Notes: a model not told the origin generated them from the sequence alone. A stretch of 10,922 bases of DNA from an uncultured Burkholderiales bacterium (GCA_937872165.1 CALMOR010000120.1:2729-13650); one strand, 5' to 3'; positions 1 to 7,055 are shown, numbered from the stretch's first letter. Program-made: numbers and translations.

Positions 1-580
1 TGTTCTCGAGCCCGAACGGCGATCCGATCGCCAGGACCCACTGGCCCACGCGGATCGCCTTCGATTCGCCGATCGCGACGCGCGGCAGGCCGATCGCCTC
101 GATCTTCACGAGCGCGACGTCGGAGCGCTTGTCGGAGCCGATCAGCTTGCCCTTGAACTCGCGCTTGTCGGTCAGCGTCACGTAGATCGTCGTCGCGTTC
201 TCGACGACGTGCGCGTTGGTCATCACGTAGCCGTCGGCCGAGAGGATGAAGCCCGAGCCCACGCCGCGCTGCACTTCCTGCCCGCCGGGTTGCGGCGTCC
301 GCCGTCCCTTCGGCGTGCGGTCGGGTCCGGGGGACTGCGGAGCCGGCACGCCGAAGAAGCGACGGAACAGCTCCTGCATCTCCTCGTCGTCGGGTCCGTC
401 GGCGCTGCCGCCGCCCTGCTGCCTCTCGGTGGTACGGATGTTCACCACCGCCGGTCCCACCCGTTCGACGAGATCGGCGAAGTCGGGGAGGTCGCGGGCT
501 TCGGCGTGGACCGGCGGCGCGACGACGGCCATCAGGGAAAGCACGCCGGCGAACACGGCCGCCGTCAGGACACTGCGCAT
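1..580 (-). CDS. mucD: Periplasmic Do-family serine protease MucD/DegP, N-terminal part (cut by window edge)
   Basis: The 193 residues present form the start of an HtrA/Do-type serine endopeptidase, a periplasmic protease-chaperone that removes misfolded envelope proteins. A signal peptide is clear: a hydrophobic stretch (about residues 4-21) followed by a likely cleavage after VHA at 26. The protease domain follows, with catalytic His124 in TNAHVV and Asp154 in RSDVALVKI. The serine motif and PDZ domains lie beyond base 1. Between them is the flexible loop LFRRFFGVP (71-79) followed by a Pro/Gly/Arg-rich linker (about 80-104), common in this family. I chose the ATG at 580 because it gives a compact signal peptide. 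An in-frame ATG at 628 would add 16 residues (MRFRPRRGIDPFPGSP) and has a purine-rich AAGGA upstream, so the start is not certain. It is the last gene of the rpoE-rseA-rseB-mucD set, 99 bases after rseB. DegP, DegQ and MucD cannot be told apart from this fragment; the symbol follows context. Confidence 0.92.
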   Translation of the reverse strand, partial: MRSVLTAAVFAGVLSLMAVVAPPVHAEARDLPDFADLVERVGPAVVNIRTTERQQGGGSADGPDDEEMQELFRRFFGVPAPQSPGPDRTPKGRRTPQPGGQEVQRGVGSGFILSADGYVMTNAHVVENATTIYVTLTDKREFKGKLIGSDKRSDVALVKIEAIGLPRVAIGESKAIRVGQWVLAIGSPFGLEN

Positions 581-679
581 GGGGCTTCCCGGAAAGGGGT
601 CGATGCCGCGACGCGGCCGGAATCGCATGATGCCAGAGCGTCCTTCGCGAGCGATGCACGCGCCGGCGGACGCCGCACG

Positions 680-1768
680 CTAGGGCGCGCTCTTGAACGA
701 GACCTGCTTGGCCATCTCGCGGATCGACGCGGCCGGCGCGTCGCCGACGATGGTCAGCCAGAAGTTTCCATGGTGTTCGGTCACGACGTTGATCGGACCG
801 CGATTCGCGAACCCTTCCTGTCCGTCGTGCGGCGCGACCGGCTCGATGAAGATCGAGATCGCCGCGAGCCCGTCCGAGAAGACCATCTGTCCGATGTCCT
901 CGCGGCCGCCGAAGGCACGCCGGACTTCCATCACCTTGCGGAAGCCGGGGATCGGCTGCGGCACGCTCCAACCCGCCTGGCCGAGATCGACCGGGATCAT
1001 GCGATTGGTCTCCGTCCGCCAGCCGTCGGTATTGCCGACACTGGGCTTCAGACGCGACGCGTCGATGGCGCCGCCGATCACGAGGTCCGTGAAGGCGACC
1101 TGCTCGATCGTGTTGCCCTTCTCGCCGATGGTCTGCGCCTTCAGCAACAGATAGGAGTCGCGGTCGAACCAGAAGCGATAGCCGTAGCGTTGATCGTCGC
1201 GGGCCTTCAGCAGCACCGAGCGGGCCGGTCGACCCGCGATGCGATCGCTGCCTTCGACCGAAAGCTCGTAGTACTTGTCGAGGTCCACCGCGTCGCTCGT
1301 GAGGAGCGCCGGGAAGCTGTCGGACCGGGCCCGCTTCTCGATCAGCACGACGTGGCTGTCCTGCACGTAGCAGCGCACGTCGTCGTTGTGACGGATGAAC
1401 TCGCGAGGCCGCCCGTCCATCAGCTCGAGCTTCTCGTGCTCGCCGGTGCGATCGGTGAGGTGGGTCACGCGCGACGACTGGACCTGGCTGCCCTGCTGGT
1501 GCACGAAGGTGCCGACGTAGTTCTGCTTCTGCGCGGCCTGCTGGATGCGTGTCAGCAGCACCACCGCGTCGACCGGCACCGGCACCGGCGCCGGTCCGGT
1601 GTCCCCGGCCATCGCCGTACCCAGCGTCGTCATCGACAGCACGAGAGCCGACGCACCGCGCAGCCACGCCAGCGGCCACGCGCCTGGGGCTTCAGACAAC
1701 CTCGAAACCGCTTCCCTCGACGCGACGTGCGTCATCGTCGCCGCACGTGCAGCCGAAGCGTGGATCAT
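680..1768 (-). CDS. rseB: RseB/MucB, periplasmic regulator of sigma-E
   Basis: This is a 362-residue RseB/MucB family protein. In the known system RseB binds the periplasmic part of the anti-sigma factor RseA, protects it from site-1 proteolysis, and releases it on sensing mislocalised lipopolysaccharide or lipoprotein-like ligands. Visible support includes the N-terminal domain pattern YVGTFVHQQG (84-93), RVTHLTDRTGEHEKLELMDGRPREFIRHNDDV in sequence (about 100-131), and RYGYRFWFDRDSYLLLKAQT (194-213). A C-terminal MucB domain ends with VTEHHGNFWLTIVGDAP. A signal segment is present (about 36-54, ending TAMA) but is preceded by an unusually long leader, so initiation at Met12 is possible. The family is about 310-330 residues, so the extra length is at the N terminus. 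A Pro-Val repeat (60-66) follows the signal. The start lies 3 bases after the rseA stop, which suggests translational coupling. Confidence 0.93.
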   Translation of the reverse strand: MIHASAARAATMTHVASREAVSRLSEAPGAWPLAWLRGASALVLSMTTLGTAMAGDTGPAPVPVPVDAVVLLTRIQQAAQKQNYVGTFVHQQGSQVQSSRVTHLTDRTGEHEKLELMDGRPREFIRHNDDVRCYVQDSHVVLIEKRARSDSFPALLTSDAVDLDKYYELSVEGSDRIAGRPARSVLLKARDDQRYGYRFWFDRDSYLLLKAQTIGEKGNTIEQVAFTDLVIGGAIDASRLKPSVGNTDGWRTETNRMIPVDLGQAGWSVPQPIPGFRKVMEVRRAFGGREDIGQMVFSDGLAAISIFIEPVAPHDGQEGFANRGPINVVTEHHGNFWLTIVGDAPAASIREMAKQVSFKSAP

Positions 1769-1771
1769 GAA

Positions 1772-2404
1772 TTACGGCGACGGGGACGAGGAGGCGTTGC
1801 TCGGCGCGCTGTAGCTCGCCTGGACCGCACCTGCGCCGCCGCGATAACGGGGCGTCACGTCGCGATGGGCGGTCACGTAGTCGGTGAGGCGTTCCGGATC
1901 GACCTGCGTCCACTCGACCGGCTTCACGTCGGCCTGCGCGTTCGCCGCGATCGTCGGGCCGGGAACGGGGACGATGGCCACGGTGGGGACGGTCCTGGCC
2001 GGGTCGTCGCGACCGAGCGGCATCGCGACCCAGGCCACGACGACGAGCGCCGCCGCGACCGACGCGCTCGGCAGACCGGTACGGATCCAGAAGCGCCGGT
2101 GACGCGAACGCGAGCCACCTTTCGGCGCGAGGATGGTCGGCTCGTTCGCGAGCTGCTCGGCGACCTTGCGGAGGAAGACCTCGCCGTGACCCACGCCGAT
2201 GACTTCCTCGGATCGCATCCAGTCTCCCGCGCGATGCGCATCGGCCCAGAAGCGGGCGAGATCGTCGGACGCGAGCAACGCGTCGATGGTCCGCTCGATG
2301 GTGGCTTCGTCGAGTTCGCCGTCGACCAGCGCCGAGACCTGCAGGCGCATCTGTTCGTCGTGGTCGTGGGTCGCGGCTAGTGCCGCCTGGTCTGCAACGT
2401 TCAT
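1772..2404 (-). CDS. rseA: RseA, membrane anti-sigma-E factor
   Basis: This is a 210-residue anti-sigma factor. The cytoplasmic N-terminal RseA domain (about residues 18-90) includes LSALVDGELD-like sequence (LQVSALVDGELDEATIERTI) and DDLARFWADAHRAGDWMR, the usual sigma-E-binding pattern. A single transmembrane segment spans about 112-130 (PSASVAAALVVVAWVAMPL) after a basic RSRHRRFWIR stretch. A periplasmic tail follows and ends in a Ser/Pro-rich segment. In the family, stepwise cleavage by a DegS-type protease and RseP frees sigma-E. A GTG at 2413 would add three residues, but that codon lies inside the strong ribosome-binding site AAGAGGTGG, so I take the ATG at 2404, five bases after that site. 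The rpoE stop at 2407 lies inside this spacer, so rpoE and rseA are tightly coupled. The sequence is divergent, as RseA proteins usually are, and identity rests on pattern plus context. Confidence 0.9.
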   Translation of the reverse strand: MNVADQAALAATHDHDEQMRLQVSALVDGELDEATIERTIDALLASDDLARFWADAHRAGDWMRSEEVIGVGHGEVFLRKVAEQLANEPTILAPKGGSRSRHRRFWIRTGLPSASVAAALVVVAWVAMPLGRDDPARTVPTVAIVPVPGPTIAANAQADVKPVEWTQVDPERLTDYVTAHRDVTPRYRGGAGAVQASYSAPSNASSSPSP

Positions 2405-2406
2405 GG

Positions 2407-3015
2407 CTACCACCTCTTGTCCTTTGATGTCCCCAACAGCGGCCGCAACTCGGATGCGATCGATTCGCGGGCGCGGAAGATGCGCGAGCGCACCGTACCG
2501 ATCGGGCAGTTCATGGCCGCCGCGATGTCCTCGTAACTCATCCCCTCGATTTCCCTCAACTGGATGGCGGTCCGCAATTCCTCGGGAAGTGCATCCATCG
2601 CCCGACCCACCGTCTCGCCGACCTGCTTGCTCATCAAGAGCGACTCCGGCGTGTTGATGTCCCTTAGTTGGTCCGCGTCATCGAAAGTTTCAGCTTCTTC
2701 CGCATCGCTGCCGGTCGTCGTCGGCGCGCGACGCCCCTGCGAGGCGAGATAGTTCTTCGCGGTGTTGATCGCGATCCGGTACAGCCACGTGTAGAAGGCG
2801 CTGTCGCCGCGGAACTGCGGCAGCGCGCGATAGGCCTTGATGAAGGCCTCCTGCGTCACGTCCTCGATCTCCGCCGCGTCGCGCACCAGACGCGAAACCA
2901 GCCGGTTGATCTTCCGCTGGTACTTCGCCACGAGGAGCTCGAACGCCTTCTTGTCGCCGCGCTGCACTCGCTCGACGAGGACCTGATCGACTTCCCTTTC
3001 GGTGGATGGTTCCAT
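2407..3015 (-). CDS. rpoE: RNA polymerase sigma factor RpoE (sigma-E, ECF family)
   Basis: This is a 202-residue ECF sigma factor that directs RNA polymerase to envelope-stress promoters. Region 2 spans about 25-93 with the core- and -10-binding block DVTQEAFIKAYRALPQFRGDS and FYTWLYRIAINTAKNYL. Region 4 spans about 140-190 with the helix-turn-helix sequence MSYEDIAAAMNCPIGTVRSRIFRARES. The linker (95-120) is acidic. Length and sequence match the RpoE/AlgU type rather than other ECF groups. The frame stays open upstream, but the family N terminus (MEPSTEREVDQVLVERVQRGDKKAF in the sequence) fixes the ATG at 3015. This ATG shares one base with the stop of the upstream ygfX-like gene (TGATG). 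No good Shine-Dalgarno sequence is visible before it, so translation probably depends on coupling. rseA, rseB and mucD follow directly, the classic regulatory set. I saw no clear GAACTT-type sigma-E promoter nearby. Confidence 0.96.
   Translation of the reverse strand: MEPSTEREVDQVLVERVQRGDKKAFELLVAKYQRKINRLVSRLVRDAAEIEDVTQEAFIKAYRALPQFRGDSAFYTWLYRIAINTAKNYLASQGRRAPTTTGSDAEEAETFDDADQLRDINTPESLLMSKQVGETVGRAMDALPEELRTAIQLREIEGMSYEDIAAAMNCPIGTVRSRIFRARESIASELRPLLGTSKDKRW
2410..2418 (-). promoter_or_regulatory. Ribosome-binding site of rseA, inside the rpoE 3' end
   Basis: The minus-strand sequence AAGAGGTGG overlaps the last codons of rpoE and ends five bases before the rseA ATG at 2404. It decides the rseA start against the GTG at 2413 and ties anti-sigma synthesis to translation of the sigma factor. 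Confidence 0.75.
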
Positions 3016-3500
3016 CAGCGAGGCCCGCCGTCCGCCCGCGGGGCGGTCGCGGCTCGCGCGCCGCCACGCAGCGACCACAGCAGGAAGCGGCCCAGCGCGC
3101 GGCGGTCGGCCGTTGGCAGCTCCGCATCGAAGACCGGCAACCGCAGCGTTTCGCGCGGCTCTTCCCGTCGCAGGGCCAGCATCGAGAAGCCCGCCCAGCG
3201 CAGCGTCCCGTCGGTCAGGCGCCAGGAGGAGCCGTCGAACGCATCGCCGGCCACGACATCCACTTCCGCACGATGCGAGACCATCAGGACCCGCCGCCCC
3301 GACCCGCGATGACGACCCGCCACCGATGCGACGAGCACGATCGCGGCCACCGTGGCGGCGGCCACGGTCCACGCCGTCGACGTGGGCCATCGCTCGAGCA
3401 CGGTGCGCGCGGCCACGAGGACGCCGGTGACCGAAACGAATGCGGCGGCCGACGCCATGCGCCGGGACGGCTCGACCGCGATGCGCGCCGAAAGACTCAT
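3015..3500 (-). CDS. ygfX: Small two-helix membrane protein, YgfX family
   Basis: This 161-residue protein has two predicted transmembrane helices near its N terminus (about 16-32 and 42-61), then a soluble C-terminal part with the pattern WRLTDGTLRWAGF (93-105), LRLPVFDAELPTADRRALGRFLLWSLR (119-145). Topology, order and the W...DG.LRW signature resemble E. coli YgfX (CptA), an inner-membrane protein of about 135 residues proposed as the toxin-like partner of SdhE/CptB. I infer the family from memory of that sequence, so homology is likely but not proven, and no function should be assumed. I chose the ATG at 3500 because upstream codons run back into fabF and this start places the basic segment directly before helix 1. 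It lies 64 bases after fabF, with no strong ribosome-binding site. Its stop overlaps the rpoE start by one base (TGATG), so rpoE translation probably depends on this gene. No sdhE-like gene is in the window. Confidence 0.72.
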   Translation of the reverse strand: MSLSARIAVEPSRRMASAAAFVSVTGVLVAARTVLERWPTSTAWTVAAATVAAIVLVASVAGRHRGSGRRVLMVSHRAEVDVVAGDAFDGSSWRLTDGTLRWAGFSMLALRREEPRETLRLPVFDAELPTADRRALGRFLLWSLRGGARAATAPRADGGPR

Positions 3501-3564
3501 GCCGGCCGGGTGGAAACCGGGAAGCGCGACGAGCGGTGGACGATCGGAAGACTCGCCGTATCGA

Positions 3565-4797
3565 TCACACGCGCCGCAGCACCATGGTGCCGTTGGTGCC
3601 ACCGAAGCCGAACGAGTTGGACAGCGCGACGTCGATCGTCATCGACCGCGCCTCGTTGGCGCAGTAGTCGAGATCGCACTCCGGGTCCTGGTTGAAGATG
3701 TTGATGGTGGGCGGGGAGACCTGGTCGCGGATGGCAAGCGCCGCGAACACGGCCTCGATGCCGCCGGCCGCGCCGAGGAGGTGGCCGGTCATCGACTTGG
3801 TCGAGTTGACCACGAGCTTCTTCGCATGCTCGCCGAAGGCGTTCTTGATGGCGACGGTCTCGTTCCGGTCGCCGAGCGGCGTCGACGTGCCGTGGGCGTT
3901 GACGTACTGGACCGCGTCGCCGTCGATGCCGGCGTTGCGCAGCGCGTTGACCATGCCGCGACGCGGACCGTCGGCGTCGGGCGACGTGATGTGGTACGCG
4001 TCCGAGCTCATGCCGTAACCGACCAGCTCGGCGACGATGCCGGCCCCGCGCTTCTTCGCATGCTCGTATTCCTCGAGCACCATGACGCCGGCGCCTTCGC
4101 CGAGCACGAAGCCGTCGCGGTCGACGTCCCAGGGTCGACTGGCGGTCTTCGGATCGTCGTTGCGCAACGACATCGCGCGGGCCGCCGTGAAGCCGCCGAT
4201 GCCGAGCGGCGAGATGGTGGACTCCGCGCCGCCCGCGAGCATCACGTCCGCATCGCCGTACTCGATCAGGCGGCCGGCGTCACCGATGCAGTGGAGCCCG
4301 GTGGTGCACGCGCTGACGATGCCGTAGCTCGGGCCCTTCATGCCGAAGTGGATCGACAGCTGACCGGACACCATGTTGATGATCGAAGCGGGCACGAAGA
4401 ACGGCGAGATGCGTCGCGGTCCGCGGTCCGCGAGCTCGATGCAGGTCTCCTCGATCATCGGCAGCCCGCCGATGCCCGAGCCGACGATGACGCCGATGCG
4501 CTCGGCGTTCTCCTCGGTGACCACGAGACCGCAGTCGTTCCAGGCCTGGATGCCCGCCGCGACGCCGTAATGGATGAAGGTATCCATGTGACGCGCTTCC
4601 TTCGCCGCGATGTAGTCGTCGATCCGGAAGCCCTTGACCTCGCCGGCGATGTGGCAAGGCAGCGCGGACGAGTCGAAGCGCGTGATGGTGTCGATGCCCG
4701 ACCTGCCGGCAAGGATGTTGGCCCACGCTTCGGAGATGGTGTTGCCGACCGGAGCGACGATGCCCAGACCGGTGATGACGACGCGACGACGGGTCAT
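3565..4797 (-). CDS. fabF: 3-oxoacyl-ACP synthase II (KAS II)
   Basis: This is a 410-residue condensing enzyme that elongates acyl-ACP with malonyl-ACP in type II fatty-acid synthesis in the cytoplasm. The thiolase fold and active site are complete: nucleophile Cys164 in SACTTGLH, His302 in NAHGTSTPLGD, Lys334 in STKSMTGH, His339 in the same motif, and the gatekeeper Phe399 in NSFGFGGTN. N- and C-terminal signatures (RRVVITGLGIVAPVGN and GTMVLRRV) are intact, and the length is normal (E. coli FabF is 413). The start ATG at 4797 has GAGG about 8 bases upstream. The gene lies 58 bases after acpP, its substrate carrier, as in most proteobacteria. FabF rather than FabB is supported by this position and by the CTTG active-site block. 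Confidence 0.97.
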   Translation of the reverse strand: MTRRRVVITGLGIVAPVGNTISEAWANILAGRSGIDTITRFDSSALPCHIAGEVKGFRIDDYIAAKEARHMDTFIHYGVAAGIQAWNDCGLVVTEENAERIGVIVGSGIGGLPMIEETCIELADRGPRRISPFFVPASIINMVSGQLSIHFGMKGPSYGIVSACTTGLHCIGDAGRLIEYGDADVMLAGGAESTISPLGIGGFTAARAMSLRNDDPKTASRPWDVDRDGFVLGEGAGVMVLEEYEHAKKRGAGIVAELVGYGMSSDAYHITSPDADGPRRGMVNALRNAGIDGDAVQYVNAHGTSTPLGDRNETVAIKNAFGEHAKKLVVNSTKSMTGHLLGAAGGIEAVFAALAIRDQVSPPTINIFNQDPECDLDYCANEARSMTIDVALSNSFGFGGTNGTMVLRRV

Positions 4798-4855
4798 GCC
4801 GACTGCCTCATGGGCGACTGCGTCGAGCGCGATCGATGTACGGGAGGATGCAGGA

Positions 4856-5092
4856 TTACTTCTTGTGCGAGCTGACGTAATCGATCGCCTGCTGCACGGT
4901 GGTGATCTTCTCGGCTTCCTCGTCGGGGATCTCGGTCTCGAACTCGTCCTCGAGAGCCATCACGAGTTCGACGGTGTCGAGCGAGTCGGCGCCGAGGTCG
5001 TCGACGAACGACGACTCGATCTTGATGTCGGCTTCGTTGACGCCGAGCTGTTCCGCGACGATCTTCTTGACGCGTTGTTCGATACTGTCCAT
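4856..5092 (-). CDS. acpP: Acyl carrier protein
   Basis: This 78-residue acidic protein carries growing acyl chains on a 4'-phosphopantetheine arm. The attachment serine is Ser37 in DDLGADSLDTVELVMALEDEF, the invariant DSL motif at the start of helix II. Helix III is marked by EIPDEEAEKITTV. Length and sequence are typical of proteobacterial AcpP. Initiation is well defined, with a long purine-rich Shine-Dalgarno sequence just upstream. Unlike its tightly packed neighbours, it is preceded by a 196-base gap that contains structured RNA sequence and an apparent promoter of its own. That fits the high ACP level cells need relative to the enzymes around it. Confidence 0.98.
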   Translation of the reverse strand: MDSIEQRVKKIVAEQLGVNEADIKIESSFVDDLGADSLDTVELVMALEDEFETEIPDEEAEKITTVQQAIDYVSSHKK

Positions 5093-5097
5093 GAATT

Positions 5098-5108
5098 CCT
5101 TCTCCTCC
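5098..5108 (-). promoter_or_regulatory. Strong ribosome-binding site of acpP
   Basis: Read on the minus strand, the sequence is GGAGGAGAAGG, five bases before the acpP ATG. It is the strongest Shine-Dalgarno match in the window. Most other fab genes here show weak sites or rely on coupling, so this site suggests especially efficient translation of ACP. Confidence 0.8.
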
Positions 5109-5199
5109 GAGGATGGTGCGGTGATGGCGGTCGCCCGCGTTGACGAGTGCGACCGAATGATGTGAATCAGGGGCGGAGCCCACCGCGAAAATCGCGCGG

Positions 5200-5208
5200 A
5201 TTGTAGCA
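5200..5208 (-). promoter_or_regulatory. Candidate extended -10 promoter for acpP-fabF
   Basis: On the minus strand the sequence reads TGC-TACAAT, an extended -10 element (TGn plus a five-of-six match to TATAAT). It is 108 bases upstream of the acpP ATG. No convincing -35 hexamer is found 16-18 bases upstream, where the sequence is G+C only, which is tolerated at extended -10 promoters. Transcription would begin near 5193 and give a leader of about 100 bases. An AT-bearing box like this is rare in such GC-rich DNA, which is why I call it. It is a motif match only. Confidence 0.55.
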
Positions 5209-5231
5209 GACGCCCCTCGGTCGCCCGCCCT

Positions 5232-5271
5232 CCGGACGACCTCCGGCCGCGAGGGCGGAAGCCCTTCGCGG
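5232..5271 (-). terminator. Pair of adjacent hairpins after fabG (attenuator or mRNA-end structure, no U-tract)
   Basis: Two inverted repeats abut each other 17 bases after the fabG stop. The first (5247-5271) has arms CCGCG/CGCGG and GGGC/GCCC around a four-base loop, with a small internal bulge. The second (5232-5246) has arms CCGGA/TCCGG with a five-base loop. There is no T-run after either one, so this is not a standard intrinsic terminator. Position between fabG and the candidate acpP promoter suggests partial termination or protection of the upstream mRNA end. The structure is seen in the sequence; the role is inferred. Confidence 0.4.
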
Positions 5272-5288
5272 CGCTGCGCCACCGCGGG

Positions 5289-6035
5289 TCACGACATGTA
5301 CATGCCGCCGTTGACGTGCAGGGTCGTGCCGGTGATGTAGCCGGCCGCCGGCGACGCGAGGAACGCGACCGCGGCGGCGACGTCCTCCGGTCTGCCGAGG
5401 CGGCCGATCGGGATCTGACCGGTGAGCGCCTCGATCTGCGCGGCCGCGAGGTCCTTCGTCATGTCGGTGTCGATGAAGCCGGGCGCGACGCAGTTGACGG
5501 TGATGCCGCGGCTGCCCACTTCCTTCGCGAGGGCGCGCGTCATGCCGGCCACGCCGGCCTTCGCGGCGGCATAGTTGGCCTGGCCCGCGTTGCCCGCGGA
5601 GCCCACCACCGACGTGATGTTGACGATGCGGCCGCCGCGCGCCTTGATCATGCCGCGCAACACGCCGCGCGCCATGCGGAACACGGCCGACAGGTTGGTG
5701 TCGACGACCGCGTTCCAGTCGTCGTCCTTCATGCGCATCGCGAGCGTGTCCTGCGTGATGCCGGCGTTGTTGACGAGGATGTGGAGGCCGCCCGAGCGCT
5801 TCTGGATCGCGTCGATCGCGGCCTCGCCGGCATCCGCATCGCGCACGTCGAGCACGATGCCCCGTCCGCCATGCTCCGCCAGCGATGCGTCGATCGTGGC
5901 CACGCCGGGGGCCGAGGTCGCGGTGCCGACGACCGTCGCGCCGCGCTGCGCGAGTTCGAGCGCGATGGCGCGACCGATGCCGCGCGACGCGCCGGTCACG
6001 AGCGCGACCTGTCCGGCCAGTGTCTGTTCGAGCAT
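5289..6035 (-). CDS. fabG: 3-oxoacyl-ACP reductase
   Basis: This 248-residue short-chain dehydrogenase carries out the NADPH-dependent reduction of 3-oxoacyl-ACP, the first reductive step of each elongation cycle. The Rossmann cofactor loop is GASRGIG (15-21), followed by the NNAG motif (89-92). The catalytic set is Asn114, Ser142, Tyr155 and Lys159 (SVVGSAGNAGQANYAAAKAG block). The C terminus GYITGTTLHVNGGMYMS is typical of FabG. Two ATGs compete, at 6041 and 6035. The GAAGG ribosome-binding sequence sits directly against the first but six bases before the second, so I use 6035. The gene begins 20 bases after the fabD stop. Confidence 0.96.
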   Translation of the reverse strand: MLEQTLAGQVALVTGASRGIGRAIALELAQRGATVVGTATSAPGVATIDASLAEHGGRGIVLDVRDADAGEAAIDAIQKRSGGLHILVNNAGITQDTLAMRMKDDDWNAVVDTNLSAVFRMARGVLRGMIKARGGRIVNITSVVGSAGNAGQANYAAAKAGVAGMTRALAKEVGSRGITVNCVAPGFIDTDMTKDLAAAQIEALTGQIPIGRLGRPEDVAAAVAFLASPAAGYITGTTLHVNGGMYMS

Positions 6036-6055
6036 GGTCATCCTTCAGCCATCCT

Positions 6056-6997
6056 TCATCGCGTCGCTTCGAGCGCTGCGTCGAGCGAGGCCGGGTCGAA
6101 GATCGACAGTCCGTTCAGTCGCGCGTCGATGCGCCGGCTCATCGGCGCGAGCACCTTGCCCGGACCGCATTCGACCACGCGGTCCACGCCGCCCTCGGCC
6201 ATCTTCTGCAACGTCTCGACCCAGCGGACCGCGCCGGCCGCCTGTCGCACGAGGGCCGAGCGGATCGCGTCGGCTTCGTGCTCGACACGCACGTCGACGT
6301 TGTTGACGACCTCGATCGACGGTGTCGCGAATGCGACCTCGGCCACGCGTCCGGCGAGCCGATCCGCGGCCGGCTTCATCAACGACGAGTGGAACGGCGC
6401 GGACACCGCGAGCATCACGGCGCGCTTCGCGCCACGCGCCTTCGCGGCCTCGCAGGCGCGCTCGACGGCCGACCTGTGTCCCGCGATCACGACCTGCGCC
6501 GGCGCGTTGAAGTTGACGGCCTCGACGACCTCGCCGCGCGCGGCCTCGCCGCATGCGGCGCGGACGGCATCGTCGTCGAGTCCGAGGATCGCGGCCATGC
6601 CGCCGGTGCCGACCGGCACCGCGTCCTGCATCGCTTCGGCGCGGAAGCGAACGAGCGGCAACGCGTCGGCGAACGACAGCGCGCCCGCCGCGACCAGTGC
6701 CGCGTATTCACCGAGGCTGTGGCCCGCCATCGTCGACGGTCGCACGCCACCTGCTTCGAGCCAGGCACGCCACATCGCCACGCCGGCCGCGAGCATCACC
6801 GGCTGCGTGTTGGTGGTCAGGCCGAGGGCCTCGGCCGGTCCGTGCGCGACCAGCGCGACGAGGTCCTGCCCGAGCACGTCGGACGCTTCCTCGAGCGTCG
6901 CGGCGACCGCGGGGTACTGGTCACGCGCCGCGATCATCGCGTCGAACATGCCGACGGACTGCGACCCCTGACCGGGAAAGACGAAGGCGATGCTCAT
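6056..6997 (-). CDS. fabD: Malonyl-CoA:ACP transacylase
   Basis: This 313-residue enzyme moves malonyl groups from CoA to ACP, supplying the extender unit for FabH and FabF. The catalytic serine is Ser94 in AGHSLGEYAA. Arg119 (VRFRAEAMQ) binds the malonyl carboxylate, and His203 (SAPFHSSLM) completes the dyad. The N-terminal FVFPGQGSQ block that forms the oxyanion region is present, as is the closing ECGPGKVL motif. Length is close to E. coli FabD (309). The ATG at 6997 matches the family N terminus, although no strong Shine-Dalgarno sequence precedes it. It is separated from fabH by 72 bases containing a long perfect palindrome. Confidence 0.97.
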   Translation of the reverse strand: MSIAFVFPGQGSQSVGMFDAMIAARDQYPAVAATLEEASDVLGQDLVALVAHGPAEALGLTTNTQPVMLAAGVAMWRAWLEAGGVRPSTMAGHSLGEYAALVAAGALSFADALPLVRFRAEAMQDAVPVGTGGMAAILGLDDDAVRAACGEAARGEVVEAVNFNAPAQVVIAGHRSAVERACEAAKARGAKRAVMLAVSAPFHSSLMKPAADRLAGRVAEVAFATPSIEVVNNVDVRVEHEADAIRSALVRQAAGAVRWVETLQKMAEGGVDRVVECGPGKVLAPMSRRIDARLNGLSIFDPASLDAALEATR

Positions 6998-7035
6998 GTC
7001 GTTGCGATACGTGAAGGGAGGAAAAGGACCGGCGC

Positions 7036-7055
7036 GGCCTCGGCCGGCCGAGGCC
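7036..7055. repeat. Perfect 20-bp palindrome between fabH and fabD
   Basis: The half-site GGCCTCGGCC is followed immediately by its exact reverse complement. It lies in the 72-base gap between the fabH stop and the fabD start. As RNA on the minus strand it could fold into an eight-pair GC hairpin with a four-base loop. A short T-run (TCCTTTTCC) comes 7 bases later, too far away for a good intrinsic terminator. As DNA it could be a binding site for a dimeric protein. No other copy was noticed in this window. Confidence 0.5.

Noticed and set aside
581..679. Gap between rseB and mucD searched for a separate mucD promoter
   Set aside because: Only a weak TGGCATCAT string is present, overlapping an alternative start codon; no -35 and no terminator. 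Not enough to call.
1571..1602. GC-rich repeat with a 12-bp palindrome (ACCGGCGCCGGT) in rseB
   Set aside because: It lies inside coding sequence and is explained by the Pro-Val repeat after the signal peptide.
209..2380. Very long plus-strand open frame (723 codons) opposite mucD, rseB and rseA, and similar long plus-strand frames at 3352-4875, 5316-6971, 5885-8311 and 8113-9408
   Set aside because: They lie antisense to clearly conserved genes, are rich in Arg, His, Asp and Ala with no domain pattern, and are the normal by-product of high GC content on the opposite strand.
3016..3390. Longer N-terminal extension of rpoE (327 codons in the open frame)
   Set aside because: The extension overlaps the ygfX-like gene, has no sigma-factor character, and the family N terminus begins at the ATG at 3015.
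5184..5197. Short inverted repeat CGCGA/TCGCG near the predicted acpP start site, considered as an operator
   Set aside because: Five-base arms in GC-rich DNA are expected by chance; there is no second copy to support it.
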